Shown here: in pieces, positions 33,230 through 43,055 of the stretch
How positions within the stretch are numbered: the first letter of the stretch is position 1
How the letters are laid out: each line of letters begins with the position of its first letter
Source: Chryseobacterium sp. JV274
Lineage (GTDB): Bacteria > Bacteroidota > Bacteroidia > Flavobacteriales > Weeksellaceae
NCBI RefSeq assembly: GCF_903969135.1
Contig: NZ_LR824569.1
Location: forward strand, 434,001-498,000
DNA length: 64,000 nucleotides
Direction of reading: 5' to 3'
Program-made: the position numbers and the translations under genes
The notes under the pieces: generated by a model
Database searches by the model: none
What the model was told of the DNA's origin: nothing
Seen by the model: the letters and a program-made list of their open reading frames with translations, nothing else

Positions 33230-34538
33230 CGAAGCCGTATACAATGTAATAGGCATAGGTATAGGCCCTTTTAATCTGGGACTTGCCGCATTATCCAATC
33301 CGATTCCGGAACTCAAGACCCTTTTCCTGGACCAAAGAGATGGTTTCGATTGGCACCCGGGATTGATGATTGACCATGTAACCCTGCAGACTCCATTTTT
33401 GTGCGACTGTGTATCCATGGCTGATCCAACCAATCCTTTAAGTCTTTTGAACTATCTGAAGGAAACCGGAAGATTGTACAAATTCTTTATCCGTGAAAGC
33501 TTCTTTATCCCAAGAAAAGAATACAACCGTTATTGCCAGTGGGTTATCGAACAACTTCCAGAGTGTCGTTTTTCAACGCAGGTGGTTGATATTACTTATG
33601 AAGATGGATTATATCTGGTGACGACAGTTCATACCAAAACCAAAGAAACTACGGTTTTCAAAACCGAGAGACTGATTTTGGGAACCGGAACACAGCCACA
33701 TATTCCTTCTTTCATTCCGAAAGATGATTCCAGAATCATTCATACAAGTTCTTATCTGTATAGAAAAGAGGAACTTTTATCTCAAGGAAAGAAAATTGCC
33801 ATTATCGGTTCTGGTCAGAGTGCTGCTGAGGTATTTTATGACCTTCTTCAGAGCAGAAATGAAAACACACAGTTGGGTTGGTATTCCCGCCCGGACAGAT
33901 TTTTCCCTATGGAATATTCTAAACTGACACTGGAACTTACATCGCCTGATTATGTAGAATATTTCTACAACAGAAATGAATCTGCCAGGAAAACCATTTT
34001 AAGCAAACAGCAGGCTCAGTTTAAAGGAATCAATTACGATCTGATCAATGATATCTATGATTTTATTTACGATCTGAATATAGACAATGCTGATCCTAAT
34101 CTTAAAATCATTCCTAACAGCCAGCTGAATACAGTAGACAACAGCAATCCTGATTTTATCAATCTTGAGTTTACACAGCTGGAGCAGGAAGTTCCTTATG
34201 ATCAGGAAGCCGATTATGTGATTCTTGGAACCGGATACCGTTATCATGAGCCTGCATTCTTAAAGAATATTCAATCCAGAATCAAGAGAGATTCCAGCGG
34301 ATTGTTTGATGTCAACAGAAATTATTCAATAGATCATAACGGAGGCGAAATCTATGTGCTTCACGCTGAAGTTCATACTCACAGCTATATTTCTACCGAC
34401 CTTGGAATGGCTGCTTACCGTAATTCCTATATCATCAATGATATTCTGGGAAGAGAGCATTATAAAATTGAAAAGAAAATTGCTTTCCAGGACTTTGATG
34501 TAGAAAAATATGCTGATTTACCAACTGCCAAAATTTAA
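33222..34538 (+). CDS. Flavin-dependent lysine/ornithine/diamine N-monooxygenase
   Basis: 438 residues of the IucD/SidA/PvdA class. FAD motif GIGIGPFNLGLAAL (about 8-21), the NADPH motif IGSGQSAAEVFYDLL (about 196-210), and the C-terminal ATGY-like VILGTGYRYHEP. It N-hydroxylates the terminal amine of lysine or a diamine such as cadaverine, giving the hydroxylamine that is acylated to a hydroxamate. It sits between the two NIS synthetase genes, as in aerobactin-, rhizobactin- and desferrioxamine-type clusters. Confidence 0.94.
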   Translation: MTNEAVYNVIGIGIGPFNLGLAALSNPIPELKTLFLDQRDGFDWHPGLMIDHVTLQTPFLCDCVSMADPTNPLSLLNYLKETGRLYKFFIRESFFIPRKEYNRYCQWVIEQLPECRFSTQVVDITYEDGLYLVTTVHTKTKETTVFKTERLILGTGTQPHIPSFIPKDDSRIIHTSSYLYRKEELLSQGKKIAIIGSGQSAAEVFYDLLQSRNENTQLGWYSRPDRFFPMEYSKLTLELTSPDYVEYFYNRNESARKTILSKQQAQFKGINYDLINDIYDFIYDLNIDNADPNLKIIPNSQLNTVDNSNPDFINLEFTQLEQEVPYDQEADYVILGTGYRYHEPAFLKNIQSRIKRDSSGLFDVNRNYSIDHNGGEIYVLHAEVHTHSYISTDLGMAAYRNSYIINDILGREHYKIEKKIAFQDFDVEKYADLPTAKI

Positions 34539-34545
34539 TCATAAA

Positions 34546-36357
34546 ATGAACACCAACTTAAAAAATACAGTAAGCCAGGAAAATTGGAATCAGGCTAACA
34601 GAAATCTAATGGCCAAAACCATCGCAGAACTGATGCACGAAGAGCTTCTAAAGCCCGTAGTAACCTTTGAAGATAAAGACGGATATACTGTTTTTAAACT
34701 TGAAACCGGACTTGAAAATATTACGTACAGCTTCCGCGGACAGGAGAGAATGATGGATTACTGGCATATTGATAAAGACAGCATTACAAAAACTGAAAAC
34801 GGTGAAGACCTGTCATCAGTAGATGTAGCGGCTTTCTTTCTGGAAATGCAGTCTGTATTTGATTTAGATCCTTATACGATTGCAAGATATACGGAAGAGT
34901 TGCTGCACACGTTGTATTGTGATGCTTTAATTTTATCAAGAGGAGTAATGTCTTCAAAAGACCTTGCTGATGCAGATTATCAGACTGTGGAGCACAATAT
35001 GACCGGACATCCGTGGGTTATTGTGAACAAAAGCAGACTTGGTTTTTCTCCAAGAGATCTTAAAACATTTGCCCCTGAGGCTGATGAAAATTTAAAAGTA
35101 ATCTGGTTAGCTTCCCATAAAAGCAGATCATCATTTCAATCTTTGGAACATATTGACAGAGAGCAGTTTTATCGTTCTGAAATAGGAGATTTGCTGTATA
35201 ATGAGTTTCAGCAGCAATTGATAAGCGAAGGAAAAATTGTTGAAGACTATCATTTTATCCCGGTACATCCATGGCAGTGGGAGCATAAGCTTCAGATTCA
35301 TTTTGCGGGAGATATTGCTTCCGGACTTTTAATCCAATTGGGAGAGGGTAGTGATACGTACAGTCCACAGCAGAGTATCCGTACTTTGTTTAATGTAGAT
35401 CATCCAAAGAAAAGATATTTGAAAACAGCTGTCTCTATTTTGAGTACAGGAAATATCAGAGGACTGTCTCCTAAGCAGATGAAAATTGCTCCTGCCATTA
35501 CCGATTGGGTAAAAGGCTTAATTAAAGACGATGCTTACCTTGAGAATAAAGAGACTATTTTCTTAGGAGAAGAAGCCGCTATCACTTATTTACATCCACA
35601 GTATGGAGCTATCGCCAGCGTTCCTTACCAATATAATGAATTCCTTGGAGCATTATGGAGAGAAAGTGCTGAAAACTATCTGAAAGAAGATGAGCAAATG
35701 GTAACCATGGCTTCTTTACTGTATGTAGACGAAAATGGAGTTCCATTGGTTCAGGCATTTGCAGAAAAAGCAGGCCTGAGTATTGAAAAATGGATTGAAA
35801 GCTATCTTGACGCTTATCTTACGCCATTACTACACATCTATTACACGCATTCATTATGTGTAACGCCACACGGAGAAAATATTATGGTTGTTTTGAAAAA
35901 CGGAGTTCCACAGAGAATTGTGATCAAAGATTTTGTGGATGATATCGTTTTAACAACTGAAGCCAGAGAAAAGCTTCCTGCTCACCTTGCAGATGGCCTG
36001 ATTCAGTCTTCAAACAAAGAAAATATCCCGTTGTTTATTCTGCTGGGAGTTTTTGATGCCTTCTTCAGATATCTTTCAAATGCACTGCATACGTATTCAG
36101 ACTTTAAAGAAGAAAAATTCTGGGAACTGGTTCACAACTGTGTAGAAAACTATAAAGCTGAGAATACGCATCTCCAGGAAAGATACGAAAAGTATGACCT
36201 GTATGTTCCTGCATTCAAAAGATTCTATATCAACAGTCTGCGTCTGAAAAACAATGGTTACAGCGAAAATAAGGCATTTGCGATTCCAAGAAAAGATGGA
36301 GCATTGCCTAATCCGTTGTATCAGATTGCCAATAAAAATTCAGCAGCAGCAGTATGA
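34546..36357 (+). CDS. IucA/IucC family siderophore synthetase (NIS)
   Basis: About 603 residues, typical for a stand-alone NIS synthetase. GHPWVIVNKSRLGFSP is the N-terminal nucleotide signature, PVHPWQWEH and SIRTLFNVDHPKKRYLKTA (in part) follow, and TPHGENIMVVLKNGVPQRI with DFVDDIV is the catalytic C-terminal region. Together with the fused synthetase it gives two condensations, as expected for a citrate core with two arms. ATG 34546 (MNTNLKN) starts seven bases after the monooxygenase stop. Stop codon overlaps the MATE start (ATGA). Confidence 0.93.
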   Translation: MNTNLKNTVSQENWNQANRNLMAKTIAELMHEELLKPVVTFEDKDGYTVFKLETGLENITYSFRGQERMMDYWHIDKDSITKTENGEDLSSVDVAAFFLEMQSVFDLDPYTIARYTEELLHTLYCDALILSRGVMSSKDLADADYQTVEHNMTGHPWVIVNKSRLGFSPRDLKTFAPEADENLKVIWLASHKSRSSFQSLEHIDREQFYRSEIGDLLYNEFQQQLISEGKIVEDYHFIPVHPWQWEHKLQIHFAGDIASGLLIQLGEGSDTYSPQQSIRTLFNVDHPKKRYLKTAVSILSTGNIRGLSPKQMKIAPAITDWVKGLIKDDAYLENKETIFLGEEAAITYLHPQYGAIASVPYQYNEFLGALWRESAENYLKEDEQMVTMASLLYVDENGVPLVQAFAEKAGLSIEKWIESYLDAYLTPLLHIYYTHSLCVTPHGENIMVVLKNGVPQRIVIKDFVDDIVLTTEAREKLPAHLADGLIQSSNKENIPLFILLGVFDAFFRYLSNALHTYSDFKEEKFWELVHNCVENYKAENTHLQERYEKYDLYVPAFKRFYINSLRLKNNGYSENKAFAIPRKDGALPNPLYQIANKNSAAAV

Positions 36358-37757
36358 GGAAATTCCTGCATATACTAAAAGAAGGAGCGGTTTTTGCCTA
36401 TGGAGCTATAGCCGGGAAAAAGGTCGAATTGACTTCCGGAAGCATCAACCGTTCCATCTTTAGCCTTGCCATTCCCATGGTAATGGAACTTGTCATGGAA
36501 TCTGTTTTTGTGAGCGTCAATCTATTGATTATTGCAAAATTAGGAGACAAAGTTCTGGGCCTTGTGGGAATTACAGATAACTACATCAACTTTGCTTATG
36601 CCATAGCAGTAGGGTTAGGCATTGCTGCAGCTACTCTCACAGCCAGAAGAGCAGGTGAAAAAGATCAGGAAGGAATGGGCAGAACAGCTCAGTATATTAT
36701 CCTTCTCGCCTTGTTTTTTGCTGTGCTTATTGGTGGTATCTCCTGTTATTTCTCCGCTGAAATTGTTGATTTCCTTGGTGTCAACGCCAATGCCGTAGTT
36801 GATGGAGTATCTTTTTCAAGACTGGTCTTTCTGAGTATTGGGCTTGTGATTCTCCGCCTGTCGGTGAACGGACTTTTCAGAGGTGCGGGTGATGCAGATA
36901 TTGCAATGAAATCACTTTGGATCTGCCATATTTCCAATATCATCTTTGCCGTGATTCTTGTTTTCGGATTAGGGTTTATCCCTGCTTTCGGGTTGATGGG
37001 ATTGGCTTATGCTACGGTTTTATCAAGAACGTTAGGAGTCTTATACCAGGCTTTTATATTTCTGTCCGGTAAAACCAGTATCAGCATCAGAGTTCCTTTT
37101 CAGCTTGATATACCATTGTTGCAGAAGATTCTGAAAATAGCCTTTGGAGGATTGGTTCAGTATATCATTCCAACATCCAGCTGGCTGATTATGGTGAAGA
37201 TCATCTCTACCTTCGGAACAACAGCTCTTGCAGGATACATTATTGCCCAGCGTATTGCTTCAGTAGCAACGATGCCTGCCTGGGGAATAGGAAATGCAGC
37301 AGGAGTTCTTACAGGACAGAATCTGGGTGCAGGAGAGCCTGAGCGTGCAGAAAAAACAGTCTGGAGAGCAGGAACAATCAACATGACTTATCTGGTAATA
37401 GTAGCCTTATTCTGGCAGATTGCAGCGGAATATGTGGTGAAATTTTTCACTACAGAACCTGAAGTCGCAAGATATGCAGTTCAATACATCCATGTGGTTT
37501 CTATGGCTTATTTGCTATTAGGATTCACCATGGTGATCAGCCGTGCTCTGAATGCGGCCGGAAACATTCTGCAGGTTACACTGCTGTACCTCGTCATGTT
37601 TTATGTGATTCAGCTTCCTTTGGCCTATCTCTTAGGAGTAAGGTTTCAGTGGGAACTGAGAGGAATATTTACCGCTATCGTTTCTTCGGAAATTGTCTTA
37701 GCCGTGTTATTCCTAATGATTTTTAGAAATGGAAAATGGAAAACTATAAAAATTTAA
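36354..37757 (+). CDS. MATE family efflux transporter, probable siderophore exporter
   Basis: 467 residues with 12 predicted membrane helices arranged as two MatE repeats (about 35-200 and 250-420). PMVMELVMESVFVSVN opens the first repeat and GIAAATLTARRAG and GNAAGVLTGQNLGAGEPERAEKT (in part) are the conserved loops. Co-translated with the NIS gene (ATGA overlap) and followed two bases later by the carrier protein gene, so export of the finished siderophore by cation antiport is the natural inference. MATE proteins are less common than MFS pumps in this role. Confidence 0.88.
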   Translation: MRKFLHILKEGAVFAYGAIAGKKVELTSGSINRSIFSLAIPMVMELVMESVFVSVNLLIIAKLGDKVLGLVGITDNYINFAYAIAVGLGIAAATLTARRAGEKDQEGMGRTAQYIILLALFFAVLIGGISCYFSAEIVDFLGVNANAVVDGVSFSRLVFLSIGLVILRLSVNGLFRGAGDADIAMKSLWICHISNIIFAVILVFGLGFIPAFGLMGLAYATVLSRTLGVLYQAFIFLSGKTSISIRVPFQLDIPLLQKILKIAFGGLVQYIIPTSSWLIMVKIISTFGTTALAGYIIAQRIASVATMPAWGIGNAAGVLTGQNLGAGEPERAEKTVWRAGTINMTYLVIVALFWQIAAEYVVKFFTTEPEVARYAVQYIHVVSMAYLLLGFTMVISRALNAAGNILQVTLLYLVMFYVIQLPLAYLLGVRFQWELRGIFTAIVSSEIVLAVLFLMIFRNGKWKTIKI

Positions 37758-37758
37758 A

Positions 37759-38004
37759 ATGAACACTACAGAAGAATTTTATGAAATTATCGCCTCTGCC
37801 ATCGCCATAAAAAAAGAATTGGTAGATGAAAAACTAACGTATCAGGAAATCCCGGAATGGGATTCTATGTCTCATCTTCTTATCGTAGAAGCGCTTGAAC
37901 AGTTTTATCAGATCAAATTTGATTTTAATGATATTCTTGAGATGGGAACCGTCGGGAAGATTCGCGAAAAAATGAAAAAATACGAAGTATTCGTAGAAAA
38001 CTAA
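37759..38004 (+). CDS. Acyl carrier protein
   Basis: 81 residues forming one PP-binding domain. The attachment serine is S36 in PEWDSMSHLLIVEALEQF (DSM motif), followed by a typical helix II. It will be converted to the holo form by a phosphopantetheinyl transferase encoded elsewhere. It lies two bases after the MATE stop and four bases before an acyl-ligase gene, so the pair should load a carboxylic acid as thioester. Carrier proteins are unusual in NIS siderophore operons. Confidence 0.92.
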   Translation: MNTTEEFYEIIASAIAIKKELVDEKLTYQEIPEWDSMSHLLIVEALEQFYQIKFDFNDILEMGTVGKIREKMKKYEVFVEN

Positions 38005-38008
38005 GCAT

Positions 38009-39397
38009 ATGAAAATTTTAGAAAATGTAATTGCCAATAAGAACTTGGGGTTTACAGATGCTTCCACCGGTAAAACAATACCGGTGGGAACGCTGTACCG
38101 GTCTTTAGGCTTAAATCCGGTAGAAAAAGGGCTGCTCTTTTTGTACAATGACAATCAGCTGTCCAGTATTGAGGTACTCCTCAATTTTTACGGAACAGCG
38201 CACACCATTGCGGTACTGGGACAAAAGCTACATGAAGAATTCAAAGAACGTATCGAGGCAGAATACCGTCCGAAATATATCTTTGATCCGCAAAGAGAAG
38301 CTATTGAAGGATACAGCCTGAAAGAATTCTCAGACCACATCAGAATCTTTGCAAAGGATGACTATAAGAGTGAAGTTACAATTCATCCTGACATTAAAAT
38401 CCTTTTGAGTACTTCAGGGACAACAGGTGTTCCGAAACTGGTTAAATTATCAGATGAAAGCCTTTATCAGAATGCTTTGAGCATCCTTCAGTATATGCCT
38501 GTTCAGGAATCCGATGTGGTTCCTTTAAACGTTCCTATCAACTTTGTATATGGATTCTCTATTTTCACCACCAACTGTATGCGTGCCGGAAGAATTGTCT
38601 GTACAGATAAAGACATTATGCAGAAAGCATTCTGGGATGAAATGGAAGAGTATGGCTACAGTACTTTGGGCGGAGTTCCTTTCCTTTATGAGAACCTGAA
38701 CAGAATAGGATTTTTCAGAAAAGATTCTCCAAGCCTAAGGTATTTTACTCATACCGGAGGCGTAATCAATGCTGAGCTTAGAAAAACCATTTTCTCTTAT
38801 TGTCATGAATTTAAAAAAGAATTCTTTGCGCAATATGGTCAGACCGAAGCAGGAGGAAGAATGGCTTATCTTACCACAGAAGGATTGCTGGAAGCTGAAA
38901 CTTCTATCGGAACTCCGGTACACAACGGAAGTTTCAGAATTGATACTGAAACCGATGAACTTCTCTTCTCACACATGAGTATTTTCGGAGGTTATGCCAA
39001 TAAACTGGAGGATCTTGCCACTTATGAGCAACCTTCCGTACTCCATACCGGAGATACCGCCAGAAAAGGGGAGAACGGAATTTATTATATCACAGGAAGA
39101 ATAAAGCGTATCATGAAGCTTTTCGGAATACGCCTTAATCTGGATGAGGTAGAATTCATTCTTAAAAATGAAATGCAGGGCAATACCTTCGTATGTCTGA
39201 ATGCCAATGATAAAAAAATCGTTGTGTTGTATGACAATCCGGACATTGATCCTCAGATCATCACCGAAACCATTAAAAATAAACTGCGTATCAACCCGCA
39301 ATATGTACGCGTCGAACTTATAGAATCATTTCCATTATCACAAAACGGTAAAATAAACTATCCCCTGTTACAAAACTTACAGCATGAAAACATCTAA
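38009..39397 (+). CDS. ANL superfamily acyl-adenylating ligase (acyl-ACP ligase)
   Basis: 462 residues, compact for the ANL family. The phosphate loop LLSTSGTTGVPKLVKL is around residue 132, the aromatic/TE motif is AQYGQTEAGGRM, HTGDTARKGENGIYYITGRIKRIMKLFG (cited as HTGDTARK and ITGRIKRIMK) is the hinge, and the C-terminal catalytic Lys lies in QNGKINY near 452. It should adenylate a carboxylate and pass it to the adjacent carrier protein, which would feed the GNAT acyltransferase. A dicarboxylate such as fumarate or succinate is a reasonable guess from the reported chryseochelin structure; a fatty acid is an alternative. Confidence 0.88.
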   Translation: MKILENVIANKNLGFTDASTGKTIPVGTLYRSLGLNPVEKGLLFLYNDNQLSSIEVLLNFYGTAHTIAVLGQKLHEEFKERIEAEYRPKYIFDPQREAIEGYSLKEFSDHIRIFAKDDYKSEVTIHPDIKILLSTSGTTGVPKLVKLSDESLYQNALSILQYMPVQESDVVPLNVPINFVYGFSIFTTNCMRAGRIVCTDKDIMQKAFWDEMEEYGYSTLGGVPFLYENLNRIGFFRKDSPSLRYFTHTGGVINAELRKTIFSYCHEFKKEFFAQYGQTEAGGRMAYLTTEGLLEAETSIGTPVHNGSFRIDTETDELLFSHMSIFGGYANKLEDLATYEQPSVLHTGDTARKGENGIYYITGRIKRIMKLFGIRLNLDEVEFILKNEMQGNTFVCLNANDKKIVVLYDNPDIDPQIITETIKNKLRINPQYVRVELIESFPLSQNGKINYPLLQNLQHENI

Positions 39398-41828
39398 AAC
39401 CCTTATATTACTTCTTGGTCTTGCTTTATCTTCAAACTCGCTTTCTGCACAACAGGGCGACAGAATTCATGGCAAGATCATGCTGACAGAACAGGCACCA
39501 GTAAAAAATGCAATTTTAAGACTTGTCAATACGTCTTATCAGGCAAAAACCAATAATTTAGGAGAATATTACTTTGAAAATGTACCACCTGGAGAATATA
39601 CGCTTCAGGTGGTTTTAAATGACATCGAACTGATGAGGGAATCTATCCATATTCAGAAAGATGTCCACGAAATTCCTGCGATTTATGCCCCATTACACAA
39701 TAATGTGATTGAGGGAATCACTGTATATGCAGTGAGCAGAAATAAATTTCTGGATAGAGATAGCACTTCAGTAGCTAAAATGCCTCTGAAAGTTCTTGAA
39801 AATCCACAGGCTTATACAAGCATCAACCAGCAGATCATGAAGGAACAGCTTACTTACGATATCTCGGAAGTACTGAAAAATGTTCCGGGTATGGTCAAAA
39901 TGCAGGGAAGCCCGGGAAGAGGTTCAGGAGACGGAAGTTTCTATTACAGCCTTAGAGGTTTCCCAACCAAAGTATCCATGGTAGATGGTGTTCCGGCAAA
40001 TACCAATGGTGAGATAGATCCTGCCGACATTGAGCGTCTGGAGGTGATCAAAGGGCCTTCAGGAACTCTATATGGAGGTGCTGTAACTTCTTTTGGAGGT
40101 CTTATCAATGCAGTAACCAAAAAACCAAAAGACTATTTCGGTGGCGAGGCTTCTTATCTGATGGGAAGCTACAATCTGAACCGTGTAACCGCTGATGTTT
40201 ATGGTCCCATTACAGAATCCCGAAATATACTGTTCCGCTTAAATGCAGCGTATCAATATCAGAATGGTTTCAGAGATTCTGAATTCAGAAAATCATTTTT
40301 TGTAGCACCTACGATAAGTTATCAGGTTAATGACAGACTTAAATTTAACCTTGGAGCTCAGATTTACAATTATGAAGGAACCAATACACCGATTATTTTC
40401 CTTCCGAGAACAAGAGCTTATTTTGCTCATAATCCCGATGAACTTGGCTTCGACTGGAAAAGATCTTACTCCAATAATGATATGACCTTAAAAGCTCCGT
40501 CAATCAATGTAAAAGCAGAAGCTGTCTACAAAATTGCAGATAAATGGACTTCACAGACCTTGCTTTCAAGAAACTTCAGAAAAACAGAAGGTTTGTACCA
40601 ATATCAGTTTATCAGAGGAAATACCAGTGATGCAATGTTAGAACGTAATGTACAGTGGCAGAATTCAGAAGCTTCTTCTACAAGTGTTCAACAAAACTTC
40701 AATGGAGAATTTAACATCGGAAAAATAAAAAATAAAGTCTTGATAGGATTAGACTATCTTAACCAGACAATTAATAATAACCATTCTCCAATTGTGGTAT
40801 TCGACAATGTGGATGGACAAAACCTGACAGGCAGCTATGGAAGTATTTCCAAAGATCTTGCTCTTCAGAAAATTCAGGCCGCTACCCAAGCCGCTATTCT
40901 TGCTGGTAAAACACCTTTGGTAAGAAATACCACTGCCTCCAATCTTTATGGGGCTTATATTTCAAATGTAACTCACATTACTGACCGTTTGACTACATTG
41001 ATCAGTTTGCGTATGGACCATTATGAAAGCAAAGGCCAGCTGAATCTGAACGATAACAAACGTGCAGGAGAATTCAACCAAACAGCGTGGTCTCCAAAAG
41101 TAGGTGTTGTTTACCAGATTCTTAAAGATCAACTCTCTGCTTATGGTAACTATATGAATGGTTTCAGTTATACAGCACCTGTTACGCAGCAATTGGCTGA
41201 TTATAGCGGAGATATGAAACCACAGATGGCGAACCAGTGGGAAGTAGGAATCAAAGGAAACCTTTGGAGAAACAAGATTAACTTTACCGTTTCATATTAC
41301 GACATTCTTGTTGACAATATCCAGAGAGGAACCGGAGTCATCCGTGACGGAAAAGAATACAGTATTGTTATTCAGGATGGACAGCAAAGAAGTAAAGGGA
41401 TTGAAATCGAAACCATCATGAATCCTGTTCAGGGATTGAATATTATGGCGGGATATGCCTACAACCACAGCAGATATGAAAAAGCAGATCCAGCTGTAGA
41501 TGGCCGCCGTCCGGAATCTGCAGGTCCAGCGAATGTATTCAATTCATGGATCAGTTATATTCTTCCTATCAGAGGATTTCAGGGACTTGGAGTTGGCTTT
41601 GGGGTAAACCGTGTAGGAAAACAGATTACCGGAAACAAGGTAGTTACCGGACAGTTTGCATTTCCTGCCTATACTTTAGTCAATGCTTCCATTTCTCTTG
41701 AAAAAGAAAGATACAGATTAGGATTTAAAATGAATAATCTGGGTAATGTACAATATTTTGCAGGGCAGGGAGTGGTAGTCGCACAGATGCCTCGTAATTT
41801 TGTTGCTGAGGTTAGCTTTAAATTTTAA
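39384..41828 (+). CDS. TonB-dependent siderophore receptor
   Basis: 814 residues. Signal peptide (ILLLGLALSSNSLSA), a carboxypeptidase-regulatory-like domain (about 28-100, INGKI-like DRIHGKIML to GEYTLQVVL), a plug (VLKNVPGMVKMQGSPGRG, YYSLRGFPTKVSMVDGVP, LEVIKGPSGTLYGG) and a 22-strand barrel ending in the expected terminal Phe (AEVSFKF). It imports a ferric siderophore across the outer membrane, presumably the one made by this operon. The start overlaps the ligase gene by 14 bases. Confidence 0.95.
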   Translation: MKTSKTLILLLGLALSSNSLSAQQGDRIHGKIMLTEQAPVKNAILRLVNTSYQAKTNNLGEYYFENVPPGEYTLQVVLNDIELMRESIHIQKDVHEIPAIYAPLHNNVIEGITVYAVSRNKFLDRDSTSVAKMPLKVLENPQAYTSINQQIMKEQLTYDISEVLKNVPGMVKMQGSPGRGSGDGSFYYSLRGFPTKVSMVDGVPANTNGEIDPADIERLEVIKGPSGTLYGGAVTSFGGLINAVTKKPKDYFGGEASYLMGSYNLNRVTADVYGPITESRNILFRLNAAYQYQNGFRDSEFRKSFFVAPTISYQVNDRLKFNLGAQIYNYEGTNTPIIFLPRTRAYFAHNPDELGFDWKRSYSNNDMTLKAPSINVKAEAVYKIADKWTSQTLLSRNFRKTEGLYQYQFIRGNTSDAMLERNVQWQNSEASSTSVQQNFNGEFNIGKIKNKVLIGLDYLNQTINNNHSPIVVFDNVDGQNLTGSYGSISKDLALQKIQAATQAAILAGKTPLVRNTTASNLYGAYISNVTHITDRLTTLISLRMDHYESKGQLNLNDNKRAGEFNQTAWSPKVGVVYQILKDQLSAYGNYMNGFSYTAPVTQQLADYSGDMKPQMANQWEVGIKGNLWRNKINFTVSYYDILVDNIQRGTGVIRDGKEYSIVIQDGQQRSKGIEIETIMNPVQGLNIMAGYAYNHSRYEKADPAVDGRRPESAGPANVFNSWISYILPIRGFQGLGVGFGVNRVGKQITGNKVVTGQFAFPAYTLVNASISLEKERYRLGFKMNNLGNVQYFAGQGVVVAQMPRNFVAEVSFKF

Positions 41829-41830
41829 GA

Positions 41831-43018
41831 ATGAAGTTAAAGTTTAGAAAAATAGCATATCAGTTACATCTATGGCTCGGACTAACGTCCGGGCTTATAG
41901 TTGTTATTATGGCTGCTACAGGATGTATCCTGGCTTTTGAAGAAGAATTAAAACACATTGTTCACCCCAACAGATATTTCGTTGAAAACATCGGTAGAAA
42001 AAAACTTGAATTATCTCAACTTACGGAAAAAGCAGAAAAAGCACTTCCTGAAGGGTTGAAAGTCAAAAGAGTGGTAATGTCTTCCGATCCCTCGCGAACC
42101 TATGTCTTCCGAACGCTGAAAATGGATGAGGAAGCATGGACGTATTGGGGGACTTATCTTTATTATTACCGGATTTATGTAGATCCCTACAATGGAAAAG
42201 TGCAGGAAGTAGAAGATGCCAAAAAAGATTTCTTTGAAATTGTGCTGGATCTCCACAGAAGACTTCTGCTGGGAGAAAAAATAGGAAAAACAATTACCGG
42301 TTATTCCACATTGATTTTTGCAATTATCCTTTTATCGGGGCTTGTGATATGGTATCCCCGTAAAATGAGTAAAACCATGCTGAAAGGAATGTTTTTCATT
42401 AAAACATCAGCCAATTGGAAAAGGATCAACTATGACGCTCATAATGTGCTGGGTTTCTATGCTGTGATTCCTTTACTCTTAATCTCTTATTCCGCATTGA
42501 TATGGAGCTTTGAAGATGTAGACAAATGGGTAAAGAATACACTGAACGGAAACACTACAGAAAAGAAAGCCAAAAGTACCATCCCTTCCGAAGAACTTTC
42601 AGACCGGAATAACATCCTCAATCTGATTGGAAATACCATGGAAAAAGGACTGAAAGATAAGAAGTCAGCACTTATCAATTTTCCAAGATCGGAAGAGGGA
42701 ACGTATTATGCTGAACTTACTTATGATGGAAGACAATACAGAAATGAACATTTTAATTTTGATCAGTATTCAGGAGATATTTTAAAATCTCAATCTTATA
42801 AAAACAAAAATATCGGATATGGAACCGCATTAAGAGAAAGAAATTATGATCTTCACACCGGAAGTATCCTGGGACTGACTACCAGAATTATTTATTTTCT
42901 GGCGGCTGTTATCGCACTATCACTTCCCATTACCGGATTTATCATTTATTTGAATAAGAAAAAGAAGAAACCAAAACATAAGAAAAACAAAGTAATTTTT
43001 CCTTCTCATTATCAGTAA
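41831..43018 (+). CDS. PepSY-associated membrane protein, probable ferric-siderophore reductase
   Basis: 395 residues with four membrane helices and two periplasmic PepSY modules: HLWLGLTSGLIVVIMAATG (helix 1), DLHRRLLLGEKIGKTITGY, HNVLGFYAVIPLLLISYS and DLHTGSILGLTTRIIY. The paired His residues in these helices are likely haem ligands. Family members (FoxB/FsrB-like) reduce ferric siderophores in the periplasm and are often next to TonB receptors, as here (two bases downstream). Last gene of the operon; terminator at 43021. The C-terminus is highly basic (KKKKKPKHKK-type). Confidence 0.87.
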   Translation: MKLKFRKIAYQLHLWLGLTSGLIVVIMAATGCILAFEEELKHIVHPNRYFVENIGRKKLELSQLTEKAEKALPEGLKVKRVVMSSDPSRTYVFRTLKMDEEAWTYWGTYLYYYRIYVDPYNGKVQEVEDAKKDFFEIVLDLHRRLLLGEKIGKTITGYSTLIFAIILLSGLVIWYPRKMSKTMLKGMFFIKTSANWKRINYDAHNVLGFYAVIPLLLISYSALIWSFEDVDKWVKNTLNGNTTEKKAKSTIPSEELSDRNNILNLIGNTMEKGLKDKKSALINFPRSEEGTYYAELTYDGRQYRNEHFNFDQYSGDILKSQSYKNKNIGYGTALRERNYDLHTGSILGLTTRIIYFLAAVIALSLPITGFIIYLNKKKKKPKHKKNKVIFPSHYQ

Positions 43019-43020
43019 AG

Positions 43021-43050
43021 GCCTCTGGAAAGAGGCTTTTACTTTTTTTT
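43021..43050 (+). terminator. Intrinsic terminator of the siderophore operon
   Basis: Stem GCCTCT / AGAGGC with GGAA tetraloop followed by TTTTACTTTTTTTT. It starts two bases after the PepSY stop codon and closes the nine-gene operon. Confidence 0.93.
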
Positions 43051-43055
43051 AAAAC

